Source of the DNA: Corallococcus macrosporus
GTDB lineage: Bacteria; Myxococcota; Myxococcia; Myxococcales; Myxococcaceae
Reading direction: 5' to 3'
Length of the DNA stretch: 64,000 nucleotides
NCBI RefSeq assembly: GCF_017302985.1
Contig: NZ_JAFIMU010000012.1
Coordinates: 248,001-312,000 of the forward strand
In this document: piece after piece, positions 1-8,600 of the stretch
Numbering within the stretch: the stretch's first letter is position 1
Layout: the number at the start of each line of letters is the position of its first letter
Notes under the pieces: model-generated
Told to the model about the DNA's origin: nothing
The model's input: only the letters and a program-made list of their open reading frames with translations
The model's database searches: none
Translations under genes and position numbers: made by a program

Positions 1-599
1 GGCTCCAGGTGGACCTCGTCGCCCCGGCGGACGCGCACCTTCAGGAAGCGCTGGAGCTGATCCAGGGCCAGGTCGTGGTCCTTGTCGCTCTCCGCGCAGC
101 AGCAGTCGCTGAGCACGGTGATCTTGTACTCGTGCATGTGCGCGTCGTGGGCGCTGAAGAAGACGCACAGGTTGGTGGCGATGCCCGCGAGCAGCAGCTT
201 CTTCGTGCCCAGGTGCTCCAGGAGCGGCACCAGCGACGTGGCGAAGAAGGCCGAGTGCTTGGGCTTGAGGATGAAGTAGTCATCCGGCCGGGGCTTGAGC
301 GCTCGAGCGACGCGCTGGCCGCGGCTGTCCTTGCGGGTGCAGTGCTTGTAGACGTCCGTGAAGCTGCTGCGCCACAGGTCGAAGTTGTCGTTGACGTAGA
401 TGACCGGGACGCCGGCCTTGCGCATCCGCTCCGCGAAGGGGCTCAGGCGCTCCACCATGCGCAGCGCCCAGGGCAGGACGTTCTCTCCGCCGGGGAACTC
501 CAGGTCGTTGATGACGTCGATGATGAGCAGCGCGGTGTCATGCCGCCGCTCATGCGGTGCGCGCGTCTGCTTCCGGACCGCCTGGCGCGGCTTCGCCAC
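1..599 (-). CDS. Isochorismatase-family cysteine hydrolase (3' end cut by window edge)
   Basis: About 199 residues are visible; the gene runs off the left edge. The translation has the isochorismatase/nicotinamidase fold signatures: a beta-strand ending in catalytic Asp (LLIIDVIND, D28), a Lys in the LKPKHSAFF segment, and the nucleophile Cys in GIATNLCVFF, giving the family D-K-C triad. Such enzymes hydrolyse isochorismate, nicotinamide or related amides in the cytoplasm; the substrate here cannot be read from sequence. The GTG at 599 is chosen because GGGAGG (605-610 on the complement) lies five bases upstream; an in-frame GTG at 605 would overlap that site. It is followed upstream by the WD40-like gene on the same strand. 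Confidence 0.8.
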   Translation of the reverse strand, partial: MAKPRQAVRKQTRAPHERRHDTALLIIDVINDLEFPGGENVLPWALRMVERLSPFAERMRKAGVPVIYVNDNFDLWRSSFTDVYKHCTRKDSRGQRVARALKPRPDDYFILKPKHSAFFATSLVPLLEHLGTKKLLLAGIATNLCVFFSAHDAHMHEYKITVLSDCCCAESDKDHDLALDQLQRFLKVRVRRGDEVHLE

Positions 600-627
600 G
601 TCCACCTCCCGTTGGGTGAACGCTAAT

Positions 628-665
628 CATCCCCAGGCAGGAGGCGAGCCCCCCGCCCGGGGATG
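628..665 (-). terminator. Weak hairpin downstream of the WD40-like gene
   Basis: CATCCCC (628-634) pairs with GGGGATG (659-665) across a 24-nt C-rich loop, 30 bp past the WD40 stop and before the isochorismatase start. There is no clear T-run, so its role as a terminator is uncertain. Confidence 0.25.
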
Positions 666-694
666 TTCGTTGCCGAGCAGGCGCTACCGCGACG

Positions 695-1654
695 CTAGGG
701 TTTGGGCTTCACGCCCCAGACGCCCACCTTGCCGTCGTCCATGCCCCAGGCCACGCAGCGGCCATCGGGAGAGAAGTTCGCGGTGCTCCCCTGCTGGTCG
801 TCCAGGTCGGAGTAGTCGAACAGGCGCTGCCCGTCACTCACGTTGATGACGGCGAACGCGCTCGTATCCGGGCTGGCCGCGAGCAGCGAGCCCTCCGGGT
901 TGAACGCCAGGTGCAGGGCCATGGACGCGGGGGCCTTCAGGGCTCGCGCGACCTCCAGCGTGGGCAGCGTCAGGAACAGCAGCTCCCCGGAGGAGTTCGC
1001 GGCCACCAGGTGCTCACCGGACGGCGTGAAGGCCACGGCCCAGATCCGCCGCGCGTCGAAGGCCCGGGCCGTGACGCGCCTGCCGGTCCGCGCGTCCCAG
1101 AGCAGCATGGCCGCACGGGTCTGAAGGTCCTGCTGGTCCTCGGCGGCTCCGACGGCGGCGAACGCGCCATCGGGCGAGAGCGCGCAGTCGTGGAGCTGCC
1201 AGGGCTCTTCCTTCCGCCAGACGAGCCAGCGCCGCTCCAGGTCCCAGAGCAGCACGCGGCCCACGCTCGCCACGAGGAGCAGGCGCGTCCCGTCCGATGA
1301 CAGGTGGGCATGCGAGACGGAGCCGCCCGTTTCCACGGACGACAGCAACCGGCCGTCGGGCACGGACCATGTCTGGAGCGTGCCGCGCACCGTCACGGAC
1401 AGCAGCGTCTGGGTGCCGGGCAGGAACCACGCGGCCACGCAGCCGGAGATGAAGTGCGAGGCGTGCGGCTGCTGGGATTCCGAGTGCAGGTCCCACCAGC
1501 GCAGCGACATGCCACCCTGCTTCTGGACGGACAGCAGGTAGCGCGACGACTCATCCCACGCCAGCCACTGCCACCGCGAGTACGGCGACAGCTCCGCCTC
1601 TCCCAGCGTCCGCAGCAGGGACAGGTGCTTCGCGGTGTCGGGGGTCAGCATCAC
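695..1654 (-). CDS. WD40-like beta-propeller protein
   Basis: 319 residues without signal peptide or membrane segment. Repeating blade signatures are visible: RWWDLHSES, LLWDLERRW, LLWDARTGRR and a terminal VGVWGVKPKP, each preceded by a Ser/Gly-Asp turn (ALSPDGAFAAVG, FTPSGEHLVAAN, NFSPDGRCVAWG). This is the usual pattern of WD40/quinoprotein-like propellers, which act as protein-interaction platforms. No enzymatic domain is attached, so the partner is unknown. The start is GTG 1654 followed directly by ATG 1651; either could be used. The divergent amidohydrolase gene begins 130 bp away, so the promoters of both lie in 1655-1784. Confidence 0.7.
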   Translation of the reverse strand: MMLTPDTAKHLSLLRTLGEAELSPYSRWQWLAWDESSRYLLSVQKQGGMSLRWWDLHSESQQPHASHFISGCVAAWFLPGTQTLLSVTVRGTLQTWSVPDGRLLSSVETGGSVSHAHLSSDGTRLLLVASVGRVLLWDLERRWLVWRKEEPWQLHDCALSPDGAFAAVGAAEDQQDLQTRAAMLLWDARTGRRVTARAFDARRIWAVAFTPSGEHLVAANSSGELLFLTLPTLEVARALKAPASMALHLAFNPEGSLLAASPDTSAFAVINVSDGQRLFDYSDLDDQQGSTANFSPDGRCVAWGMDDGKVGVWGVKPKP

Positions 1655-1784
1655 GGAGCGGAGAGGAAGTGCTCATAGCCCGGGCCTCCAGCCTCCAGCA
1701 ACACGCCGTTGGTGAAACCCTCCAAGGTGAAGGAGCATCCGGGCCCCTGGCACTTGCCGTCTCCCCGCCTCCAGGAGCCACGCC

Positions 1785-3077
1785 TTGCCCTCCCGTTCCC
1801 GACGGTTGTTGACGACTGTCATTGGCACGCTCCTCCTGTGGGGCCTTCCCCTGCCGTCATGGGGCGTGGAGCCCACGCGCATCGCCTTGCGTGCCGCGCG
1901 GCTCTTCGATGGGAAGAGCGACAAGGTCCTGCCGGACGCGGTCGTGCTCATCGAGGGCTCGAACATCCAGGCCGTGGGCACGGGCCTGTCCATCCCGCAG
2001 GGGACCCAGGTCTTCGACCTGGGCGACGTCACCCTGCTTCCCGGGCTCATCGACGCCCACTCGCACCTGCTGCTGAACGTCGACGCGGAGGCCGAAGACG
2101 GCTTGCTCACCACCATCGCCCAGAGCAGCACCGCCGAGCGCGCGCTCCTGGGCGCGAAGCTGGGCCGGGAGATGCTCGAGGCGGGGGTCACCACGGTGCG
2201 CGACCTGGGCAACTCCGGGCTCAACGGGGACGTGGCGCTGCGCAACGCCATCCAGCGCGGCTGGGTGCAGGGCCCGCGCATCTCCGCCTCCACCCGCGCG
2301 CTCGCACCTCACGGGGGACAGCTCCCCACGCTCCAACCTCCGGCCCAGGCCCTCATCGAACAGGAGTACGTCACCATCTCCGGCGTGGAGGAGGCCCGGC
2401 GCGCCGTGCGGCAGGCCATCGCCGACGGCGCGGATTGCATCAAGGTCATCGTCGACAACGGACACAACCTCCTCTCGTTGGAGGAGCTGAAGGTCATCGT
2501 CGAGGAGGCGCACCGGAAGAAGCGGCCGGTGGCGGCGCACACCACGACCGACGAGAGCATTCGCACCGCGGTCCAGGCGGGCGTCGACTCCATCGAGCAC
2601 GGCTACTCCCTGCCCGATGACGTGGCCGCGCTCATGGTCCGCAAGCGCACCTTCCTGGTGCCCACCGACAACACGCTGGACGTGTGCGACTCCATCGATG
2701 CCGCGGCGGGCAAGGAGCGTTGCAGGAAGAGCATCACCCGGGCCCACGACCGGCTCCGCCGCGCGGTGGCCACGGGCATTCGCATCGCCGCCGGCTCGGA
2801 TATGTACGTCGTGATGCCCGGGCTGACGCGGGGGCAGGCCAGCGTGCAGGTGTTCATCTCCTACGCCGAGGCGGGCCTCAAGCCCGTGGACATCCTGCGC
2901 GCCGCGACGGTGAACGCGGCGGAGCTGCTGCGCATGCAGGACCGGATTGGCTCGCTCGAGCCGAACAAGCTCGCGGACGTGGTCGCGGTGGAAGGCGACC
3001 CGCTGAAGGACCTCCGCGCGCTGAAGCAGGTGCGGTTCGTGATGAAGGACGGACAGGTGGTCCTGGGCGCCCGGTGA
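1785..3077 (+). CDS. Exported metal-dependent amidohydrolase (imidazolonepropionase-like)
   Basis: 430 residues. The start is TTG at 1785 with AGGAG eight bases upstream. Residues 1-28 form a signal peptide (Arg-rich n-region, hydrophobic core, SWG-VEP). The mature protein has the amidohydrolase superfamily layout: N-terminal beta-sandwich ending in LLPGLIDAHSH (metal-binding HxH), a Lys in DCIKVIVDNG at the site often carbamylated in this family, metal His in RPVAAHTTT and SIEHGYSLP, and the final Asp in IAAGSDMYV. The C-terminus closes the sandwich (NKLADVVAVEGDPL). Related enzymes cleave Xaa-Pro dipeptides, beta-aspartyl peptides or cyclic amides; the substrate here is unknown. Secretion suggests an extracytoplasmic peptidase or amidase role. 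Confidence 0.85.
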   Translation: MPSRSRRLLTTVIGTLLLWGLPLPSWGVEPTRIALRAARLFDGKSDKVLPDAVVLIEGSNIQAVGTGLSIPQGTQVFDLGDVTLLPGLIDAHSHLLLNVDAEAEDGLLTTIAQSSTAERALLGAKLGREMLEAGVTTVRDLGNSGLNGDVALRNAIQRGWVQGPRISASTRALAPHGGQLPTLQPPAQALIEQEYVTISGVEEARRAVRQAIADGADCIKVIVDNGHNLLSLEELKVIVEEAHRKKRPVAAHTTTDESIRTAVQAGVDSIEHGYSLPDDVAALMVRKRTFLVPTDNTLDVCDSIDAAAGKERCRKSITRAHDRLRRAVATGIRIAAGSDMYVVMPGLTRGQASVQVFISYAEAGLKPVDILRAATVNAAELLRMQDRIGSLEPNKLADVVAVEGDPLKDLRALKQVRFVMKDGQVVLGAR

Positions 3078-3099
3078 CCCGCTCCACACGGTGCGTCAA

Positions 3100-3161
3100 G
3101 GAGGGCCGCTCGGAGGGGGGCTTGAGCTGGAACGATCCGGCGGCCTAAGACGCGGCCCTCC
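3100..3161. repeat. Inverted repeat between the amidohydrolase and SRPBCC genes
   Basis: GGAGGGCCGC (3100-3109) and GCGGCCCTCC (3152-3161) are exact reverse complements separated by 42 bp. They could form a long hairpin ending transcription of the amidohydrolase, or bracket the promoter of the next gene. No T-run follows. Confidence 0.3.
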
Positions 3162-3190
3162 CGTTCAGGGAACCCATTCGAAGGACCTCC

Positions 3191-3790
3191 ATGTTCAAGA
3201 AGATCGCCATTGGCTTCGCCGCCGCGCTCCTGCTGCTCGTCGGCGTCATCGCCACCCGCCCTGATACCTTCACCGTCACGCGCACCGCCACCGTGCCGGG
3301 GACGCCGGACATCGCGTTCGGGCTGGTCAATGACTTCCACCAGTGGAACCAGTGGTCTCCCTGGGACAACCTCGACCCGAACATGAAGCGGACCTTCGGC
3401 GGCGCGGAAGCCGGCGTTGGCGCCACCTACGGGTGGACGGGCAATGACGACGTGGGCGAAGGCCGCATGACCATCCAGGAGGTCGCCGCCAACGAGTCCG
3501 TCCGCGTGAAGCTGGAGTTCATCAAGCCCTTCGCCTCCAGCAGCATCACCACCTTCACGTTCAAGCCGGCCACCGAAGGCACCACGGTCACCTGGACCAT
3601 GACCGGCGACCACAACTTCATCAGCAAGGCGATGTGCCTCGTCATGGACATGGACAAGGTGGTGGGCAAGGACTTCGAGAAGGGCCTCGCGACCCTCAAG
3701 ACCGCCACCCAGGCCGAGGCCACGAAGCGCGCCGAAGCCGCCACTGCCCCCGCGGAAGGCGCGCCCGCCGTCGCCGTGCCCACCCCGTAG
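3191..3790 (+). CDS. Membrane-anchored SRPBCC (START/polyketide cyclase-like) protein
   Basis: 199 residues. Residues 3-23 (FKKIAIGFAAALLLLVGVIA) form one hydrophobic segment acting as an anchor or uncleaved signal. The rest fits the SRPBCC helix-grip fold: a first strand after TRTATVPGTPDIAFG, the family motif NDFHQWNQWSPWDN, and long C-terminal strands followed by the ligand-covering helix (AMCLVMDMDKVVGKDFEKGLATL). The family binds hydrophobic ligands; many stand-alone members have no assigned function. An Ala-rich tail follows. AAGGA lies upstream of the ATG. A terminator-like hairpin lies 27 bp after the stop. Confidence 0.8.
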   Translation: MFKKIAIGFAAALLLLVGVIATRPDTFTVTRTATVPGTPDIAFGLVNDFHQWNQWSPWDNLDPNMKRTFGGAEAGVGATYGWTGNDDVGEGRMTIQEVAANESVRVKLEFIKPFASSSITTFTFKPATEGTTVTWTMTGDHNFISKAMCLVMDMDKVVGKDFEKGLATLKTATQAEATKRAEAATAPAEGAPAVAVPTP

Positions 3791-3816
3791 TCTCACGAGC
3801 CAGGCTCGCGGTTCCC

Positions 3817-3847
3817 GGCCCCTCGCGCCTCCCAGGCTCGAGGGGCC
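3817..3847. terminator. Bidirectional terminator between convergent genes
   Basis: GGCCCCTCG (3817-3825) pairs exactly with CGAGGGGCC (3839-3847) and is followed on the plus strand by TTCTCGTTCTC. It lies in the 66-bp gap between the stop of the SRPBCC gene (plus) and the stop of the peptidase gene (minus), so it can serve both. Confidence 0.65.
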
Positions 3848-3856
3848 TTCTCGTTC

Positions 3857-5515
3857 TCACAGCGTCCAGGCGTGGGGCGCGGGCTCCCGCGTCAGTCCCG
3901 GGCTCCTGCGATTGACCAGCCGGCTGCGCGGATCCACCACGACCTGACGAACGGTCCAGTCCAGCCCCTCCACCGTGAGCCCGGCCGTCGCGGACTCCGG
4001 CTCCAGGCCGTAGGAAACGGTGACCCGCCGCCGCTCTTCCGGCGCGTCGCCTTGCAGCTCCAGCTCCACCTCGCAGGGATGGACCTTCCCGGTCTGCGTC
4101 CGCTGCGTCACGGTCAGCGTCAACGCGCCCTCCTGCCGCAACTCGACCTGGAAGTAGGGCCAGTCCGGCTCCCCTTCCCCGTCCACCCAGGTGTCGAAGT
4201 AGCGCTGGAGGTTCCTCCCCGATGCGGCCTCGAGCGCGCGGCGCAGGTCCTCGATGCTCCGGACTCCCGGCTCCGCCAGGAACGCCTGGAGCCCCGCGAG
4301 CACCTGGGGACGCCCGAGCAGGGACTCCAGTTGCACGAGGAGGATCATCGGCCCGGTGCCGTAGATGTCATTGACGAAGGAGAGGAAGGGCGGCGCGGGC
4401 GTGTCTCGCGGACGCAGGTGGTAGGAGGCCGTCCGGGCCAGCCGGTCCCAGTACGCGAGCGTCATGGCGGCCTCGTCGCCCCGGTGCTCGTCCTCGAAGA
4501 CATACGTGAGGTACTCCGCCACCGCCTCCTTCCACGGGTAGTCCTGCGCGCTCGCCAGCGTCGTCCGGTTGCCCGCCCACTGGTGCACGATCTCGTGCAT
4601 CAACGTGTGCAGCGTCATGTTGGCGTAGGACCTGGGCAGGAGCGGCAGGTTGTCGCGCAGGAGGATGTTGGCCGGGTGCTCCATGCCCAGCCACTCCATG
4701 GGCCCGCTGGCGACCCGCAGCTCGGGGCCATAGGGCAGCGGCCCGAAGCGGGCCGTCATCCACGCCAGGAAGTCCGCCACCGCGCCCGCATCCAGTGCCG
4801 GCCCCAGCAGTCCCCCTGGCGGCTCATACAGCTCCACGCGCCCCACGTCCGAGTCCACCAGCCGCGTCCGCACCCAGGCCGGATGGGACGCGACCATGAA
4901 GGCGGAGTACGTCGGGGCCCGCGTGTCCAGGAGCTCGCAGCGCGTATGGGTCTCATCCCGCCGGGACAGGCTCCCAGGACAGAGCACCGTCGCGCCGGGC
5001 GCATGGGTGATGTCGAGGGTGAAGTGCGCCAGCCGCCCGGGCGCCGTGTCGCACGGACCGAAGAGGTCGCAGGACTCCACCCAGTTCAGCAGATACGTGA
5101 AGGGACGGGCCTGGAGGTCCAGCCGGCGCGAGAACCCCACCTGCGTGTACGGCACCGTGGCCTCCGGGATGACCAACCGGCTCTCCAGCCACAGCGGTCC
5201 CTCCGAAGGCGTCGTGCCACAGACCTCCAGATTTCCGTCCACTGCGCGAAAGGTTGGGGCAGGCGCCCCACCCCACCGCACGTCCGTCACTTCCGTGCGA
5301 GCCGGCAGGGACACGCAGCCCGGCGCATTGGCCTCCACGTTCAACCAGAGCCGGGAGGCCGCCTCCCGCGTCGTGAGGTCGAAGGCGAAGTCATAACGCT
5401 CCACCGTGGATGCCAGCGGTGCACCACCCGCATCCGGCGGGCCTGGCGGTGTCTCCCCGGGCTCGCAGCCCGCAGAGCACAGGACGCAGCACAGCAAGGA
5501 CAGGAGACGGAGCAC
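3857..5515 (-). CDS. M1-family (gluzincin) metallopeptidase lipoprotein
   Basis: About 552 residues. The zinc site is intact: HEIVH followed 18 residues on by the Glu of KEAVAEYLTY, giving HExxH-x18-E. The upstream substrate-recognition motif reads GMEHPAN, matching the GxMEN-type motif of M1 aminopeptidases with His in place of Asn. An N-terminal beta-sandwich (residues 30-230) and a C-terminal helical or beta domain complete an M1-like plan. The GTG at 5515 is preferred because it opens a lipoprotein signal (LLSLLCCVLCSAGC, lipobox SAGC); an ATG at 5602 would place the start beyond the terminator of the next operon. It is probably an outer-membrane or periplasmic aminopeptidase. Confidence 0.8.
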   Translation of the reverse strand: MLRLLSLLCCVLCSAGCEPGETPPGPPDAGGAPLASTVERYDFAFDLTTREAASRLWLNVEANAPGCVSLPARTEVTDVRWGGAPAPTFRAVDGNLEVCGTTPSEGPLWLESRLVIPEATVPYTQVGFSRRLDLQARPFTYLLNWVESCDLFGPCDTAPGRLAHFTLDITHAPGATVLCPGSLSRRDETHTRCELLDTRAPTYSAFMVASHPAWVRTRLVDSDVGRVELYEPPGGLLGPALDAGAVADFLAWMTARFGPLPYGPELRVASGPMEWLGMEHPANILLRDNLPLLPRSYANMTLHTLMHEIVHQWAGNRTTLASAQDYPWKEAVAEYLTYVFEDEHRGDEAAMTLAYWDRLARTASYHLRPRDTPAPPFLSFVNDIYGTGPMILLVQLESLLGRPQVLAGLQAFLAEPGVRSIEDLRRALEAASGRNLQRYFDTWVDGEGEPDWPYFQVELRQEGALTLTVTQRTQTGKVHPCEVELELQGDAPEERRRVTVSYGLEPESATAGLTVEGLDWTVRQVVVDPRSRLVNRRSPGLTREPAPHAWTL

Positions 5516-5556
5516 GCCACGGATACGGACCGGCTCGCCCGCTCGGGTCGTCCCGC

Positions 5557-5595
5557 GAAAGAAAGAGGGGCGGCCCGTGACTCCGGCCGCCCCTC
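5557..5595 (-). terminator. Strong intrinsic terminator ending the beta-glucan operon
   Basis: GGCCGCCCCTC (complement of 5585-5595 region) pairs perfectly over 11 bp with its partner at 5565-5575 across a 9-nt loop. On the minus strand the stem is followed by TTTCTTTCG. It sits 22 bp past the stop of the GH3 gene and marks the end of the twelve-gene transcript. Confidence 0.85.
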
Positions 5596-5617
5596 CCCTC
5601 AACTCAAGCGCTCACCC

Positions 5618-8600
5618 CTACTTCGTGAAGGTGATGGGCCCCGAGGACAGCGTGGTGTTGTTCGCGCCGTCCACCGCTCGGACGCGCCAGGTGTGCGTCC
5701 CCGTGGCCAGGCCGTTCAGCGTGGTCTGCTCCGTGCCCACGCCGTACACCTCGAACTCCCACAGCGAGTAGCCGTACGCCGTCGCGCGCTGCACGCCGCG
5801 CATGCGCACGAAGCGGCCCACGCCGGCCACCGTCCAGTCGTCGATGCCGCCGTCGCCGGTGTCCACCGTCTTCAGCGCCGTCCAGTTGGTGGAGCCGTCC
5901 AGCGACGCCTCCAGGACGTAGCGGCGGCCGTACGCGGCCTCCCAGTTCAGCACGATGCGCTTGAGGGAGTAGATGGCCCCCAGGTCGAGGGTGATGGACT
6001 CGGTGTCACCCGTCGTCGCCGAGCCCACGCTGGACCACCGCGTGGTCAAACTGCCGTCCACCGCGTCGTTCGCGCTGCCGAACTCCACGGACGAGGCGTA
6101 GGCGTTCTTGCCCCGCGCCAGGTTCGTGCCCGCCGCCACCGGCGTGCTGCGCAGGATGGAGGGCGTGCGGTCCGTGCCGTCCACGATGAGGACATACTCC
6201 GCCACGCCCGCGCCCACGTCCGTCGTCTGCTCCCAGATGAAGCGCGTGGACGTGCCCGGCACCGCCTGCCCGGCCGACGGCGACAGCGCCGCGAAGGCCG
6301 CGGGCGGCGTCGTGTCGTTCAGCGTGAAGGTGAACGTCGCGGACTGCGTCACGCCGTTCGCCCAGTTGAACGCCTTCACGAACCAGGTGTGCGTCCCGTT
6401 CGCCAGCTTCAGCCCGTCCAGCGCCGCCGACGGCGTCTTGGTGATGGCCACCGGCATCGCGCCGCCGTCCAGGTACACCTCGTAGCGCTGGATGCCCGTC
6501 TGGGGGTCACTGCTCGCGGACCAGGTGAACGCCGGGCGCGTGCCGGTGATCACCAGGTTGTTCGCCGGCGTCAGCAGGTTGAACGCCACGGGCGGCGTCG
6601 CGTCCGTCAGGCCGAAGCCCTGGATGCCCGCGCCGTACTGGTACAGCGGGTTGCCGTACGTGGGAGGCACCGGCTGGCCCGCCGCGATCTTCTGGCGGAT
6701 GGCCGTGCGCTCCGCGTCCGTCGCGCCCAGGTCGAACGGCAGGTCCCACTTCTCCAGCTGGTTGTTCTCCACGTCCGTGCCGATCTGGCTCATGGAGCGC
6801 GGCAACTGCCACGGCGTCTTGCCGCGCGGCAGCACGTCACCGAACAGCACGTCCGCCACCGCGTAGCCGCCCATGTCGCCGGGGCGGTAGGCCAGCATCA
6901 GCGCGTTGGAGAGGGGGACCACGTTCGTCAGCACGTAGGGCCGGGGGCTGATGACCACCACCGTGGTGGGGATGCCCCGCGACTTGAAGCTGTTGATGAC
7001 GCCGAACTGGTCGCCCCACTTCGCGTCGTGCGCCGGGCCAATCGGGTCGCCCGGCAGGTACGGCTTCTCCTTGTCCCACTCCGTGCCGTGCGTGAAGTAG
7101 CTCTCGCCCACCACGACGATGGCCGCGTCCGGCGTCACGCCCGCGGGGGCGTTGTCCTTGTAGACCGTGAGCCCCGCGGCCTCCGCGCGCGCCTTCACCG
7201 CCGCGTAGATGGTCGGGTCGCCGAACTCGTAGCCGTGGAAGTCCGAGCGCCAGGTCACCATGCAGGACATGTCGTCCGCGCGAGGGCCCGCGATGACCAG
7301 CTTGCCGCCCGCCGGCAGGCGGATGGGCAGCGCGCCGTCGTTCTTGAGCAGCGTCATCGCCTCCTGGGCCGCCCGGCGCACCGCCGCCTTGCTGTCCGCG
7401 GTGTGCCACTGGGACGTGCCCGCCGGGCCCTGCTTGTACGGGTCCTCGAAGATGCCCAGGCGGAACTTCAGGTCCAGGATGCGGCGCACGGAGTCGTTGA
7501 TGCGCGCGAGCGGCACCTCGTTCTCGAAGTTGCCCATCGCGGACGGCGTCGCGCCGCCCATCACGTCCGAGCCCGCCGTGCCGGAGCGCACCCACGAGCC
7601 CGACGGCAGCCAGTCCGAGCAGATGACGCCGTCGTACTTCAACTGGTTGCGCAGGTAGTTGAGGATGCCCGGGTTGTCACCCGCGCCGTAGCCCTCCGGC
7701 CCCAGGAGCCAGCTGCCCGCGTAGCCCGGCATGATGCCGCTGGTGCCCGCCTCGATGGCCGCGTGCCACGGACGCATGTGGTAGTGGATGGTGGTGCCGT
7801 CGTAGGTGATGCCCGCCTCACCGCCAGCGCCCTGCCCCGGCCAGTGCTTCGTCGTCACCCAGATGGAGGACGGGTTGACCTCCGGACCACCCTGGAGGCC
7901 CGCGATGAGCGCGCGGGTGATGCCCGCCGCCAGGTCCGCGTCCTCGCCGTTGCCCTCCTGGATGCGCGGATAGAGGACCTTGGTGTTCACCTCCGCCAGC
8001 GGCGACAGCGTGCCGCGGCTGCCAATGGCCAGTTGCTCGCGGCGCTGGATGTCGCCCATCTCGTGGATGGTGTCCAGGTCGCGCGTGGCGGCCAGCGCCG
8101 GCTGCGTGGGCCAGCTCGTCTTGTAGCCGTGGATGGTGTCACCCGCGTCGATGTGCGGGATGCCCAGGCGCGTGGCCGCGGACGCCTTCTGGAACATGGG
8201 GATGTCCGTGGGCGACAAAGGCCCCATCTGGAAGCCGGCCTCGGGGAACGTCTTGGCGTCGTAGAACATCTGGAGCGCCTTCTCGTGCAGCGTCATGCGG
8301 CCCATGAGGTCGTTCACGCGCACGGAGATGGGGTTGCGCCAGTCCTCGTACGGCTCCAGGGTGCCGTTCTTGTTCAGGTCGCGCGCGCCGTTGATGAGGT
8401 TCACGCCGTCCGCCTGCGTCTCCACCACCGGCAGGTACACGCTGAAGTTGCCGATGTCCGAGCGAGACGTGGTGCCACCCGACAGCGTGGCCACGACGTA
8501 CCACTTGTACGTCCAGCGGTCCGGCAGGTCCTCCGTGAAGGTGAAGGACGTGCCCGTCTGCGACGCCACCTGCGTGTAGCGGTCCAGCAGGTTGCCCGCC

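Noticed and set aside
3857-5602. ATG at 5602 as start of the peptidase lipoprotein
   Set aside because: It would put coding sequence over the GH3 operon terminator and push the lipoprotein signal 29 residues inward; GTG 5515 fits the signal peptide directly.
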